The notes beneath the pieces are model-generated. The model made no database searches, was not told the origin of the DNA, and was given only the letters and a program-made list of their open reading frames with translations. Both the position numbers and the translations under genes were made by a program. From Serpula lacrymans var. lacrymans S7.9 (Eukaryota; Basidiomycota; Agaricomycetes; Boletales; Serpulaceae), in contig NW_006763305.1 in NCBI RefSeq assembly GCF_000218685.1, positions 659,298-723,297 of the forward strand: a DNA stretch of 64,000 bases. Reading direction: 5' to 3'. Of the stretch, positions 1 through 13,261 are shown in pieces; positions within the stretch are counted from its first letter, which is position 1, and the number at the start of each line of letters is the position of its first letter.

Positions 1-3000
1 AGACGGCAGTGCCGATACCTGTATCCTATCAGTGTGGTGGCACTGCCCTCACATGGTCTCTGCTCTACGGGGTTCTGGAAGATTTCTGAGCGGGATCAGC
101 TTATTGAAATCCAGCCAGGATCAAACTTTGAAAATTTGTCTGCAAATTATTTATTTGCTAAGGGATCTCGGTAATTGTTCCCAAAACGGACACTCCTTTG
201 ACAGATTTTGATGCGGCCACTTTGCAAAAACTCAGAACGCCGTGACAAAAGCACAGTGACAAACGCGTGACGACAGCCCTTTACCGTCATAAATTATGCG
301 CACCTGCTAAGTCCACGTGGACTCGGAGACTCGCAGGCCTACCATTAGCCGCCTGTACCTTGGCCAATAGGCAGAGATGATGATATGTTCGAATGGGAAC
401 GAGGAGGCCTACACAGTTCAGCTGCCGTTCCTCACCCATCCACTCCGATATCGACGGCAAAAAAATCGGACCAGAAGAGAATTACGGCCAAGACAGGACT
501 TGATATGTCCAACTTGAAGGGTGTTTAATTGTAAGTTGCCCAATTTACAACTGAAAAATGTCGATAGATACTTAGAATAGGTTGCCGTTTATGGATCGAC
601 TGCCACTCCGAGCATGAGGCTACACGTAAAAGTAAAGTCCGTGGTCTGTCTTTCCGCTTGCTCCGTATTTGCCAGGAAGAAGCTTGGCGCTCAAGCGGAG
701 TATAATGACTGCATTGGTACGGAACTAGCCTTCCGTGACCTGTCTCATGCTAAGGGGGATGGCGCAATCACGAATAAGAACATGTTTCGCAGTGGTCTGC
801 ACTCCGCCGCCGCCATCATCGACCTTGGAAAGTTCAAGTAAAGTAGTGAATTGGTCTTCTTTTGACACGATCAGGTAAGTTGCACACTCAAAGTTTGCAG
901 TGAGGTCTCACGTACTTTTATTTACATCCGTTCGTGGCTCTTCACTTGATTCGCAATGTACGTGTCGTATCACATTTGGTAGCAGTGAGTGATAACTTTC
1001 AAGTCAAATGGGTACCCAGCGGTGATGAGCCAAAGGTATGAACTTTCACAGCTATTCCTGAACTATTTTTTGCCAGTGGGTTTCATGGTTGCCGTTTGGG
1101 TATGTGAGTTTCTACTTAGCACATAGTAGGTAGTATCAAAAGGTCATCAAAAGTTCCCTCGCTGTCGTGACTAATCACAGAGGATGAATGGTGCGTAATA
1201 CCAGGATCATCGACGAATTATACTATTATTATTGATTATCTACAGGCTCGTGCTTGTCGCACCTATAGTTCCTCCTTTGACATCGCCCGAACGGAAAGGA
1301 GCAGCAGGTGAGATATTTTCGCGAGGTACTTGTGGGCATCTTAACTATACTAAGCTACTACTGCTTGCTGGGTTTGGTTATCTCGGGTGAGTAGCAGCAA
1401 CACTGTTGCGGAGGCTTCTTATGTGGTTGATGCGGCGGCAGATGCAGTATCCCTGGGTTACAGCTATAACGGATGCGCAACAGCGCTGAGCGCTGAGCCA
1501 CTAAGTCCGTAGCATAAGTTACGAGCTGACCGCAAGGAACTTCCTCAACAAGCCCTGATTTTGATAGCAAGCACCATACCATACTGTAAGTACTTGATAG
1601 TGACCCGATTCTCCCGCTTCTGTATTCGGCTACACAGCACACTGTCGTGTCCGACAGTATTGATGCTGACAGGGTGTGCAATGCCAAGGGCTCGGTCCTT
1701 TAAGGCAATCGAAGGCAACCTCGGCACATATACATCCATTTTGCGTGTACGTATCTCATTAGCGCCCTGTTGTGTTCATTATATCCTGAGGATTTTAGGT
1801 CACTAGCAATGATCTAAAATACCAACACCGCGTCCTAGGACTTCCGAGCACCCCAAACCACGGACTGATAAGGTTTCAAATGATCTATGTCAGGTGTCAC
1901 GTACTATGAAGTTCCACTGCTGGGACAGTCCTTGTGTCAAGCGTGTCATACATTGAGAAAGTTAATCGCAGATGCGGCTGACCTGATCCATTATTCCTGT
2001 CAAGGCGGAGTAATTACCGTACCGTGCTGCACCGTCCCCATTCTCCACTCTTCAACTTGTTCGATTTTCAGCATTGTATACCGTGCTTCTCACAGGCCAC
2101 GGCGATCACAAATATCAGAGTATAATAGATCCGTTCATACTTTGGCAGAATTCAAACGCAACCGAATTCTCCTTGGAATGCTACTTGTTGTGAACACAAT
2201 ACCATGGGATGGTCCAAGGTTTTAAAGGCACAGAAAGTGTGAGGCTGCTTGATATGAAACCTTGCACCCGAAGCTGACAAGCCGCCGATAGAGTGCGACC
2301 TGTGGCAAAATAGAAGAAAAACCCTTTTTGTGTCTGTCAGTGCTGGTAGCTCGTGGACCATTTTGAAACAGTAACTGTCCTGTCGTATATTTGACATACG
2401 AATGATGCAGAGAATGTGGTGGTGACCGTTCTGAGGACCTAAGACCGCCTGAAATTGCTGTCTGGGTTTCATATTGTTATCGCCAACATTCGGGCCTTGA
2501 AAATAATATTCTAACAAGACGTTTGCTTGATGCGGCCGTCGTAACAAGAATTGAAAACAAATCATCGAATTATCTTGGGCGGGCGTCCCGTTATGGATGG
2601 TGACGTCAATGATCATCGAGCAGCCGTCGTCCAAAATGTCGCTGTGCCTAGGAGAACACAGCCACATTATATTGTTTGGGGTAAACTTGCTTTTCTAGGT
2701 CTCCGGCCGTACCTGCCATCTTTCATTGCCCCAGCCTTGACAGTGGCTGATAATCATGCTTGTTGGAAGACCTCAAGGTTTCTTGCAAGAGCGTTTGATT
2801 GGGTATGCCGGTTGCCACTATGCACTCTGCTATGCCCTATTTAGTAAGATTGGTAGTAAAATGTAACTCCCGAAGCTGAAGTAATTTCAGAAAATACGTG
2901 GAAATTGAAATTTGGCTAAAAGTTACGCCGGATTGGGTACGATAAGCTGCACGGTGATAGGTACGAAAGCAAAAATGGAAGCCGCGAAAGTAAACAAAAA

Positions 3001-6000
3001 AGAGGTTATAAAGAGGGCATACCAGTACAAATGTTGTGCCCATGTCTACCGAGCCGGACCAGTCCAATTGAAACCCGTGGTGTCTCCGGTTCGAATGTGA
3101 AGGGCAGTAGTGACTGAGTCAGTGACTTCATTGTACAAGGCCCTGGCTCCTAACACACCTTCAACGTGCGCCCGCAGTCAAAGAACCCTTGGATAAATGG
3201 AAGTTGGTCAGACCGAAATCAGATCAGACCGTAAGCGAAACGAATACGACCTTGTGGTTAAAAACCTTGAGGGGACGCGGGTGTAAGATTAGCGGCTCAG
3301 TCTCATGCACCTGGCACCCCAGAAAATGGCCGTAATCGATGCGGCAAGCCAATAGGCCAGGAGAAAATCTTAAGCACGTTTCTGAAGTTGATAGTCCAGA
3401 CACATCGGAGAGCTTGCCGTGCCTCCGTTACCCCGGTCTTCTCATGGATATACAGCCCCTTATGGAAATTTATGGTGCCGCATCTCTCAGATTGAACCCC
3501 GGATGCGACAGGCAAAAAAGTTAACTGAATTTCACATCGATCTTTGCAACAACGCGGGCCAACTTGCGGGGCTACTTAACGAGCCTGGCGGTTGCCAGAC
3601 CAGTTCGCAAGCAAGGCATTTTGTTGGATAGTTCGTGGCGCTAATACCTTTTCGTTGTGACTTCCTAAAAAGAGACTGCTGCTGAGCCCGTCATGATCAC
3701 ACATGGAACGCGCACCATATTAAGCTCAGACCAATGGTATCTGAATTGTCGGTACTGGCCACGCTAGGACCGCATTGCCTCGAGGCTTGAGGCTGAAAGG
3801 GATATGGTGGTGCAATCTCTGAGTAAAATCAGTCAGTAATATATCATGCACGTAAGTGCTGTATTCCCAGAAGAAACATTGCTGTCTCCTGTGCTTCAAG
3901 TGATCGTGGCTGAATGCTCACCATTCCGATTTAGTAATGCAGACGAACCGAACCAAGCGTTAAGATGAAGATGAAGGCGGTTCGGCTTTCGAGGAAAGAC
4001 CCGCTGTGATGTCGGACCTGCGATGGTGAGTATCTTATCACCTTGTTCAGGAACTATGATCCCCGTATCGAAAAAGCCACGCAACCAAGTCTACCAAGTG
4101 ACTTACTTGAAACGCTTTCGGCATATTAAGTAATTTTCCAGAGTGTTCCGAGCGGTGCTAGTGCCATGGGACACTAGCGCATTACTACTACAATTTTAGT
4201 CCGAGGATAACTTAGACTTTGTTCGCATATGAGCGCGGCGCAGCTACTGTGTCCAAAAGAGATTATAGAACTTTGCCGTGCCCAGAGTGGTGTAACCAGG
4301 GCTGATGCGGCAGATACATAGTGAGGGTCAAAAATCTGTCGTCAGGTTATGAGATAAACAAGATATAGTAGAAAGTAGACGAAGCCATACGTCCACAGGC
4401 TAGGTCTGACATGTAGTACCTGTCTGACCAGAACAGCTTGCCAGGGGCCTGAACGGAAGTCCAGACCAGTAGTAGCCGGCTGATATGGCCGATACTGTAT
4501 ATTGTTATCTCGATGTGCCATTGAAGCGACGATCTGGGGATATACGCCAACACGGACATGAACGATGAGTGTGATATTTTGAGCCTCACCGTCACCATCC
4601 AACGACGTGATACTTCGAGTACAAAGACCCGAGGCTGATTACAGGCCCAGAAGCAAACCCTACCAAAGGGAAAATGTCATTGAAGCCCCTTTCGGTAACA
4701 TATATATTTTCATACCGCTGCTATCCGTAGTAGAAGTTTGTGAACACAAGGTTCGTTATCCTGGCGGAAATATAAATCGAGCGAGACCGTCACATCACTG
4801 ATCAGCAGCCTATGATAGGCTTACAGCAATGATATTAATGGCAAAAACCATCTTCTATGCATTTGTCATCTGGCATTGCAGGGGGCTAAACCAATGAACC
4901 CCTCGGCGTCCTGTGACAATACATGATATATCTGAACAATGGAACCACAACTCCATTTAGTAGTAGAACTGGCCATTGATGTCGATATTAAAGAACTCAC
5001 CTTAAACAAAAAGCATTTAAAGTATGCAAAACGAGTTTCTCAGGCAACAGAAATATTGTAACACCGTGACATCGTGCTTCGCAAGCCTGGTACAGTTTAG
5101 CCGTCTGCACAATACATATATAGGTTAATTCGGAGGCGATATGAGAAACAGGCAGTCACGTCCTTGGTGCAATAGTCTCAGAGTGGAAGCTATATTTCCA
5201 AGTCCCGTGGATACCATTGCCCAGTATTTCACCCAAGTTGATGATGTGGCGTATTATGTGAGCTCCAAGTACAACCGTAACTTCTCGAAGCCGAGAAGAA
5301 AAGTACAGGGCCGATATTGAACTGTGCGTGACAGACCTATAGATCATTAGCCTGGGATAACGTTTGATACCAGGCGAAAGCCCGGACTGCGAGGGGTGCT
5401 TCTGTCCAATACAGGTAATTGTGGCACGATGCGTACGAGGGTTCCGGTTATTTCGCAGGCTCATTTCCAGGTGCAAGCCAACACAGCGAATCGAACATGT
5501 TCCAGAACTTATTTGATACGGAAAGGTTTCATAGCGGGTAGCTATATAGGAGTCAAAGGCCTATCTGTCATAACAGCCTCCGCAGAACTAGCCTTCTAAG
5601 ACAAACAATGCTGCCATCTTCTGCATGTCATGATGGGGTGATATGAATGCCTTGTAATATTATTCTGGAAGCCATCAGCAGAAATTATGACAGCAGTAAT
5701 ACCCAGACTGTACTATACCTCAAAGAGACCCACGTCGACCCATTCGAATTCGCGCAAGTAACACTGCCATATTTTCCACTGGTCACGCCAACTTACAGCA
5801 AATAAGCAAAGTTTGAAGGAGATAATGTAAAGCGGATATCATCCAGAGTGTTTGAGCGTTGTGGCATCCGAACAGTAAGAAGGAATAGCAGGCACATCGA
5901 CTTTTGCAAAAAAAAAAAAATAGAAAAAAAAAATAGTGCTGCAATGAGTGTCAAATACCAGGCATTGGGCAGAAGGTAATCATCAGCACAACGAGTGCCA

Positions 6001-6760
6001 ACAATGATTGCGGTGAAATGACGAAAATACGACAACGGTCCAAATGGATGGCTTTGAAGGAAGATACTTCGTTATACCACTCTGACCAGCTTGACAGCAT
6101 CAAAAAGAAGCGGCTCACTTTAAATGACGACTATATACCATGTTACTACGCGATTTCTGGTACGTCCTGTAGATTTACCGTTCTTCCATTTGGCAATGCA
6201 AGAATTCCTCGAGCGCTGTTACTTCGCCTACTTTGAATGCTCTGCCATGGGCATTGGGACATTGGCGCCGTTGGGAAATTTTGGCCACCTCCGCCGATAC
6301 GCAGTGCTCGAACCATGAGTAAACGCGCTACATCTCACTCACTGTCCTCCTCCCGATACCAGCACTCAGGATGTAGACACCACAATGGTTCAGCTGTCAA
6401 CACGTCGGTACACAAACCAGCTTATACGCACTGGCAAGTACCATCTAGTCAAGCATGTTTTAGTGGTACTTCTCATATCAAATTATAAACACATGATGTT
6501 CACCGAGTAATGAGCTGATAATCTAGACTCAACGACATAAGCCGCCAGGGACAACTTCACGGCACGATGTAACCCTATTGAGAAGAGTAAGGATGGCATC
6601 GAGGGGGGTAGTGAGTCTGGTCCTTAACCAGAAGAGTGAAGTAGGGGCCTAGAGCAATATCAAGCCTGAACGAGCCAGTCGGAGCATTTGATGCTACCAA
6701 TTCCTCTGTCGAAACCGTTCCTTCTGCCGCCCATCCTGCCATAATCATCCGCCGCGTTTC
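1..6760. other. Gene-poor stretch, no supported gene
   Basis: No open reading frame here shows a recognisable domain, and none can be extended through plausible splice sites. The longest reading frame (171 codons, minus strand, 2152-2667) has no family resemblance and its codons look random. No tRNA, rRNA or long repeat was recognised by eye. A short A-rich tract lies at about 5908-5935. The stretch may be intergenic, heterochromatic or very old transposon debris. Confidence 0.5.
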
Positions 6761-6810
6761 TTGCGCAATAGCCTGCCCTGTGTCACGGTACACGGAACGA
6801 CCACCAGCCC

Positions 6811-6817
6811 TATAAAG
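6811..6817 (+). promoter_or_regulatory. TATA box of the lectin gene
   Basis: TATAAAG lies about 70 bp upstream of the lectin start codon at 6886 and is followed by a pyrimidine-rich leader. This is the normal geometry of a strongly expressed fungal promoter. Recognition is by sequence and spacing only. Confidence 0.5.
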
Positions 6818-6885
6818 ACGGTCATGCTTTGTATCATAATCCCTAGTCTTCTAACCCAACTCACCTTGCTCATATTCAGCTCACA

Positions 6886-7473
6886 ATGTCCAAGCCATCT
6901 GCCGGTACCTATGTCATCTACAATAGAGTGCTCGACGCTTCTGGTCGCAAACTCGCCATCACCTACAATGGTGAGGGCAACTATGCGACCGCGACCCCGC
7001 TGTCTAACGGGGACCTGCAAAAAGTGAGCACCGCTGTAGCCCTGTTGAGGGCTAACCAACTCATTTCGGAACCCATTTTTAGTGGATAATCAGAGACTTC
7101 GACCCCCAGACTCAATCCGTTACTCCAGCAACCAACAGTGGCCTGCAAGCTGGATGGGGTAGCGAAGGTGTTGAGGTCCTTCCAGCAGGGAACTATGTGT
7201 GGACCATTAGGTCCAGCGACAGTGGATATACGTGAGTCTCATGAGTCATTTCAAACGCATACAGGCAGAATTTACTCACATTTCGGCCGCACAGTATCAA
7301 AGACGGTGGCGTGACTGTTAACTGGGGACTCGGCACCGCGGTTGAAGGCCAGAAGGCATGTTCTACCCTTGATTTCACTGCAGCTTTGCTAATGGCTGAG
7401 ATACATCGAACAGATTGCTATCGGCAGTGACACTGGCAACGAAAAACAGAGGTGGATCCTTGAACGCGTCTAA
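6886..7473 (+). CDS. CCL2-like beta-trefoil lectin
   Basis: Exons 6886-7023, 7083-7231, 7295-7355 and 7414-7473 give a 135-residue protein without signal peptide, the size of small cytoplasmic ricin-B-fold lectins of mushrooms such as Coprinopsis CCL2. The start reads MSKPSAGTYVIYNRVLDASG. Trp of the trefoil QxW-type repeats is seen at the end of subdomain 1 (LQKWIIRD) and at the C-terminus (KQRWILERV). Such lectins bind fucosylated or other glycans and serve in defence against nematodes and insects; that role is family knowledge, not visible here. The third intron (7356-7413) must use a GC donor (AAG|GCATGT): a nearby GT donor would bring an early stop and lose the conserved QRW. A TATA box sits just upstream. 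Fold assignment is fairly secure; the sugar specificity is unknown. Confidence 0.8.
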
Positions 7474-7949
7474 TATGTGAAATCGCTGGAAAAGACGCTC
7501 GAAATTTTGAATACTGCTGTAAGATGATGTACATGTACACACCCAAGTGAAATGTTTTCTCGAATGTGAATGGTCGTATAACTGCAGGAGTGGATTGCCT
7601 ACAATATTCAACCTATAAGAGCTCGAACACTGAGGCCAACAAATCAAACAACATGCATTCGCAGCTCGATAGTCTTCAGCTATTCCATGTTTTTTCCTGC
7701 AGAGGTAAATATCGGTAACTGGGACCAGAAGATGGGAAAAAGCTAAGATTCAGTAAGAAAGCCAAAACAGCAAGTCTGAGTTTCCAACGCGTCCCACGGC
7801 TTTACCCCGCTCACGTGCACTAAGCCACACCACTACTAGTAAGCCAAACCGCGACCATTGGAACGAGGATATTCGTTATCCATTGAAGCCACTGGCAGAG
7901 ACAGCGGCTACGACTCTTTTACGACGATAAGAAGTACAGAACGCAATCA
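7474..7949. other. Intergenic, lectin to cullin-4
   Basis: Between two same-strand genes; it must hold the lectin 3' end and the cullin promoter. No clear TATA box or further gene was seen. Confidence 0.4.
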
Positions 7950-10900
7950 ATGGCGGATTTGATTTCTTTGTTGACTTTTCCGAAGACGTCTAATGGGTTC
8001 ACTGCGTTGCGTTCAGCGAGCGAAGTGGTAGATGACGGGTCGGCACCTCCTCCTCGCAAGACACCCCGCTTGGACGCCGACTCTGACTCTGCATCTGCAT
8101 CTAGGTTTCGCAACAAGGGCAAAAATGTAGAACAAAACGGTCCCTTTAAGATGGAGATCCGTGGGTTCGCTCGTACGTGTCTTATCTCTGTCATCTGCAC
8201 GTCTTGAACCCATGTTCACTCCTAGCGGCACGAATCCCTGAAAGCGTCTTCAACGCCGAAGTTACACTCTTGAATAGATTCATTGAGACAGCTCTAGGAA
8301 ACTCCGATATCAAATATCTTCCAGCATCTTATGAAACGATCTATTGTGCTTGTCGATCTCTCATTTGTGCTGCACATAGGGGTGAGGCATTGTATGGGTT
8401 CACTAAAATACAGCTCGAAAAATGTACCAGTCGTATTGCACGCGAATTAGAGCAGAATAGAGACAGAGGCGTAGATTGGATTGATCAGTTTGTGCAGGCA
8501 TGCTCATGGTTCGAAAAGCAAGTAGTACGTTCAGCTTGTTTCTTGGTTTTTCTTAGAGAGGTGCTTATGAATGTGCTATAGGCACTTCTTCAATCTCTTT
8601 TGACATATCTAGATCAGGCCTATGTCCTGAAAACCCCGACGTTATCCACCACGCGGTATGGTCCTTGGGTCATTTCCCCCAGAACATTTAATCCATGTTA
8701 TTTGTTTGAAGTGTCCTCGCATACTCACTTTTTAAGCGAAGTATCCTCGAAAACAAGGTAGTCATCGACAGGCTACGTTCTGGTGTGGAAGCGTGGGTCA
8801 CGAAGGAGCGCAATTCCAAGTCCGGAGCATTTGTTTGATATCTTACCGTGTTTATTCACCTGGCTCTCACAGACTCCCGCACGAAAAGCGAAATGTCATC
8901 AAATCCCTTGTACACCATCTTGTAACCCATCACGTGTATAGCACGATCTTCGAGACCTTTTTCATTCAACAGACCGCTGCGTTCTACACTGCCGAATCAC
9001 ACCAGAAAGTGGAAGTAGACAAGATAGATCCGCAACTTTTCCTTCATCATTGTGACGCCAGAATTAAAGAGGAGGAGGGGAGAGCAAAGACCGTTCTACT
9101 CGAAGGGACTGTTAATGCAGTGGCGGAAACAGCTCGGCAAGCCCTCCTGGAGGGAAGGTTGGAGTGGCTAGCGAAAACAGGTACGTGATTTGTTTTATTC
9201 CTATGCTGGGCCAGGCGGTTCAAGTTCCAGCAGCGGTGGGCCCATTAATGGGCAAGAAAAAAGTTGAAAATCTTACTCCCATGTATGGCTTATTCTCCAA
9301 GGTCAATGGATTAAAGATCCTTTGCGCCGAGTTTAAGTCTTACGTCGAGGTACATACTTCACTGTTTCATGGCCACGTCATATAACTAGCTAAATAATCT
9401 GTTCTAGGTTACCGTACGAGACATCGTTAATGACAAAGACAACGATGAACAGATGGTAGACAAACTGCTAGAATTCAAGGTTTTCACGGATACGGCTATC
9501 ACTACGTCTTTTGCAGACTCGCTGCCCACTCCTACTTCCCATGGTGTGGACCTTAAAGGACCGAAGCAAGTCAACCAAGAATTCGCTTACGCATTGATCG
9601 ACGCATTCCAGAAAGGATTTAGAGCGCGTCGAAATAAACCTGCTGAGCTGATTGCGAAGCACCTCGACCGTCTCATGCGTCGAGGCCAGAGGTCGCTATC
9701 TGACGATGAGTTCGAAGCGAAGCTCGATGATTCGCTGGCGCTATACAGATTCACAGATGACAAAGATGTCTTCAGGACATTCTACCATCGTGCGCTAGCG
9801 AAGCGGTTGTTACTCGAACGTAGTGCATCAGACGACTTTGAGAGGGCAATGTTGAAGAAACTGAAAGAGAGTAAGCACGCCGTCTCAACCTTGTCCAGCA
9901 TACTCACTTTTTCGGTCATTATAGAGTATGATCCCGAGTTTGATATGGGCGATCAAATGTTTAAGGACCTTGCTCTTTCCCGCGAGACTATGCGGGAATT
10001 CCATTCTCGTATTGCGGACGACAGTTCAGCGTCTAAGCTCACTGTCATGGTTCTTCAGCGTAGTGCATGGCCATTTGTTGCGAGGCAGATAGACACCGAT
10101 CTTCCACCTTCTGTGAGTGGCTTCCTTTTACCTGCCCGTCCTAGACTCACGATTCGGAATATCAATATTACATATAGATGCAAAGCGATATATCTTCATT
10201 CTCGACGTTTTACAAGATAAAACATCAGGGCCACAAGCTCGATTGGGATCATGCGCTTGGGACGGCTACTCTGAAGGCCAATTTCGCGGCTGGGACGAAG
10301 GAGCTTACTGTCAGTCTCTACCAGGCTGCTGTCCTTCTCCTCTTCAACGAAGAGACAGAGCTTGGATACAGAGAGATACACGAACACACGAGAATGGGTA
10401 GGTAATTTCTGCCTCTGTCAATGATGGTTCGGGAGGTGCTGAGGAGGTGGGCTCCACAGATGATGCCGAGTTGAGACGGACGCTTCAAAGCCTTGCTTGT
10501 GGGAACAAGAAAGTACTTACAAAAGTACCCCCTGGACGTGATGTGGATGACGATGATGTGTTCCATTTCAACCCGAACTTCACAGACAAACTTCGAAGAG
10601 TACACATCAACACTATTCAAGCAAAAGAGACGGTACGTTCCTAGCATGATGTAGTATCTGCGAAGCGTTGACACTCTTCCTCACCGTGGGATTCAACTGC
10701 ACCTTAGCCTGAGGAATCAATACGCATGCAAACACACATAGAGGGAGACCGAAAGCTCTATCTCGACGCTGCGATCGTGCGAATCATGAAAGCGAAGAAA
10801 GAGCTGCACTTCGAGCAACTCAAGGTGTTGACCATCGACGCAGTGAAGGGCCATTTCATACCTGATGTGCCCATGGTCAAGCAGCGCATCGCGGGTCTCG

Positions 10901-10962
10901 TAGAAAATGAGTACTTGAGTAGAGATCCAGACGACATGAATTTGTATTTATATGTAGCATAG
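7950..10962 (+). CDS. cul4: Cullin-4, scaffold of CRL4 ubiquitin ligase
   Basis: Eleven exons (7950-8172, 8226-8524, 8582-8655, 8712-8819, 8873-9180, 9231-9349, 9408-9870, 9925-10112, 10178-10397, 10460-10632, 10708-10962) encode 809 residues, close to the usual cullin length. It is the scaffold that links DDB1-type adaptors (N-terminal cullin repeats) to the RING protein Rbx1 (C-terminal cullin-homology domain) in a nuclear E3 ligase. Diagnostic blocks are NKPAELIAKHLD, DVFRTFYHRALAKRLL, ELRRTLQSLACG and the winged-helix end YLSRDPDDMNLYLYVA. IVRIMK near residue 753 is the neddylation site. Alignment from memory to CUL4A keeps spacing through the joins, which decided the ends of exons 2, 3 and 9. 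The exon 4 donor (AA|GTCCGG) is weak; its position is the least certain. The N-terminal 60 residues are low-complexity. Confidence 0.95.
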
Positions 10963-11270
10963 CATGAAGTGGGAGAACGGGGAGGGGACAAATTAGGCTC
11001 TACATCTCCTTCCATGCATATAAATACGACGCCCACGGTGATTTGGGCGGGGCGTTGTAGACAGATTGGCTAATCACCCCCCTCAACATTTTATACCGAT
11101 GATATCCGCGCCAGTGTGATACCAACAAGTTCATGTTGATAAATTCCATATGCTGTGGGACGGACTACGTTGTATAAGAAACATCCTTGAAAATGAGTTG
11201 TTAAACACAGTCAAAACTTACGAAGTTCCCGTTTCTGTAGGCTACAAATGGCTCTCAATGCTCGACTGGA
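10963..11270. other. Convergent intergenic, cullin-4 / Med21
   Basis: Short spacer between the 3' ends of two convergent genes. It can only hold their 3' UTRs; nothing else was seen. Confidence 0.5.
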
Positions 11271-11940
11271 TTACCCAGTTCCTACTGATACATCGACATC
11301 GATATCAGCGTTGTTCAACATGGTGCGAAGAACATCTGCAATTTGGGCGTGTAAGTTCTCTTGAAGTATATCAGTATAACAGCAGTAAGACAGTACAGGG
11401 AAAAAATATTAAGGCACTCACTTGCACGATTCACGGCTTGTATGTACTCTGCATTCGCCACCTCCATCTCTTCTTCTAATTTCTGCAAACGTTTCGCCTA
11501 AGATATCAATTAGGGGATGAATAGTCGAGACAGGTACAATTCACAACTCACTTGCTCTTCTTCAGGTTCTGGGACCGGTAGTGATTGAATAAGATACTCT
11601 ACTTGCTTCGCCTTGACCATGAGATCTGTGACGAGCTCTCTCTTGTTTGCTGATTCAAGTGAATTTAATACCCAGCCATATTCAAGTCCTCCATGAACGA
11701 GGAACTCACCCTCGAACACCTCCGGCTGATCGTACTTGTCGGGGTTGCGTTGCTTCGTGATCGGTATATCATTACTGACTTGCAGAAAGTTGGAGCGTGA
11801 TGTAAGATAGGCAATGGTGCTGGACATGATGGTAAGTAGCTGTACAAGAACGTATGGTGAGTCGACTCATGGTGACAAGTTTTAGTGCAGACAAAACGTA
11901 CTTGCTGGGTTTCATCTTGGAGTTGAGTTATGCGGTCCAT
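11271..11940 (-). CDS. med21: Mediator complex subunit 21 (Srb7)
   Basis: Exons in transcript order are 11940-11902, 11839-11710, 11649-11552, 11497-11422 and 11359-11271, all in phase, giving 143 residues, the normal size of Med21. The protein starts MDRITQLQDETQQLLTIMSS and continues with the helical hairpin that pairs with Med7 in the middle module of Mediator. The second half (from ANKRELVTDLMVKAKQVEYL onward, rich in Glu, Lys and Gln) is a predicted coiled coil. Mediator relays activator signals to RNA polymerase II in the nucleus. It is convergent with cullin-4, and no functional link is implied. The family call rests on the N-terminal MDRITQLQ block and the LVxDLxxKAKQVExLIxSLP block, both well conserved. 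Confidence 0.92.
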
Positions 11941-12657
11941 GTGTGATAATTCCTGCAGCATTGCGCTGCTTTGCAGGCGATGTTGCAGAAATTGTGCTTC
12001 AGTCCTGGTGTTAAGGACGGACTCGGATATTACTAGTATATCTTCAACATTTCAAGTTATCACCATGACCCGGTCACGGTCGTGACAAAGTCGGGAGTCA
12101 CTAGTCACTCCGAATTCCGATTGTATCGCAGTGAACATTCGAAATTTAGTATTTTACACTCTCCAAGTCCGAGTCATTCATCGATATTCATCACTGGAAG
12201 TTCGTGGACTCTATAAGCAGATGTAAGTTTGTGGACTTGCCTTCTGAAAATGCAGATTCAACGCAGCCTTCAAAAGGCTCGCACTGGGCCCAATGTGTTT
12301 GAAACTGCAATATGATCTAGCTGTATTGCGACAGCCGGCAAACTGTTGGAGATGTCTTCTACCTACCAGTGGTTATAGGTCGATATCCCAGTCATTTGAG
12401 CCGGCCACGATTTTTTCTTATCAAATGTGTTCGCTTGCATCTCCTACGATAAATTCGAATATGCTACCGGTGCAACTTTCCAAGACTAGACTACCCCCAA
12501 TGGGGCTTGAACATCAATCTTATCATTATACCGATATCTGTGCCATGAAGCTCAACCTAGGATCATGGACACCGTGATCACCACTCTGGCTTCATCTGTA
12601 TTATCACAAAATCTTTGAATCACTGTAACAGCGCACCTGACATTATTTTACCTATGC
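11941..12657. other. Intergenic upstream of Med21
   Basis: Contains the Med21 promoter region and a reading frame at 12293-12577 without recognisable features. No gene supported. Confidence 0.4.
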
Positions 12658-13090
12658 TCAATGATACTCCGGTGGTATCACAGGATCAAACACTACATAA
12701 CAAAATGTGCAAGTTTCCGGTCCACCTGTTGTCATTCCTGTGAAGGTCTTATAGAGATGCGGCTTTAGTGCATCGACTGGATAATTGTTGAAGTTTCTCG
12801 GGGTCTGTCGCCTCAACGTTGTCAGCCATAACTCATACACGGGAAAGGTTGCAATTTCAGTTTGTTTCATTAATGAGGGTACTGACAACCATAATATGCT
12901 CCAACCAAACTAAGAAGTGTTAGTAACTTCTCTAGGAGATCTCTGACATCCTGGGGGTAATTATGTGAGCGGCCACACTCATCTTCACTCTTCCAATACG
13001 CCTGACAATATGAGTCAAACTCAGCCGTGCTTGAGAAGCAGTTTGGTGTACGACCTAACACCGCTGCGCAGGTAACGCAGCTTAGTTCTT
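12658..13090 (-). pseudogene. Unrecognised Cys-rich gene relic
   Basis: Two adjoining minus-strand frames look like one protein interrupted by a frameshift. The upstream part contains a Cys-rich block (CVTCAAVLGRTPNCF, then YWKSEDECGRSHNYPQDV) followed by a Leu-rich helix. The downstream part re-opens in another frame at about 12890 with LMKQTEIATFPVYELWLTTL and runs to 12658. No intron with GT...AG ends can fit in the few bases between them, so a frameshift is the simpler reading. Composition (regular Pro, Trp, Tyr, amphipathic helices) differs from shadow frames. I do not recognise the family. It could also be a short real gene whose exon structure I failed to resolve. Confidence 0.35.
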
Positions 13091-13261
13091 GTGATGTTTA
13101 CGGATGTTGGATTGAACGCAAGCTATCAATCCTTCAGTACGATTCTTACCGAACATTCCCGCACACGTCTTCAATATTTCATGAAAGCTTTCGCAGTGCC
13201 ATGACAGTGGGCCTGTAAAAGAGTTTGCCAGATTAATGTGAAAGCAACCGGATTCCTCGGC

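Noticed and set aside
2152..2667. 171-codon minus-strand frame in the blank region
   Set aside because: No domain, no splice context, composition like a chance frame.
7295..7359. GT donor for lectin exon 3 (CAT|GTTCTA)
   Set aside because: It shifts frame and reaches a stop within a few codons, losing the conserved C-terminal Trp motif.
9450..10220. Single 255-codon gene
   Set aside because: It is exon 7 of cullin-4 read through its introns.
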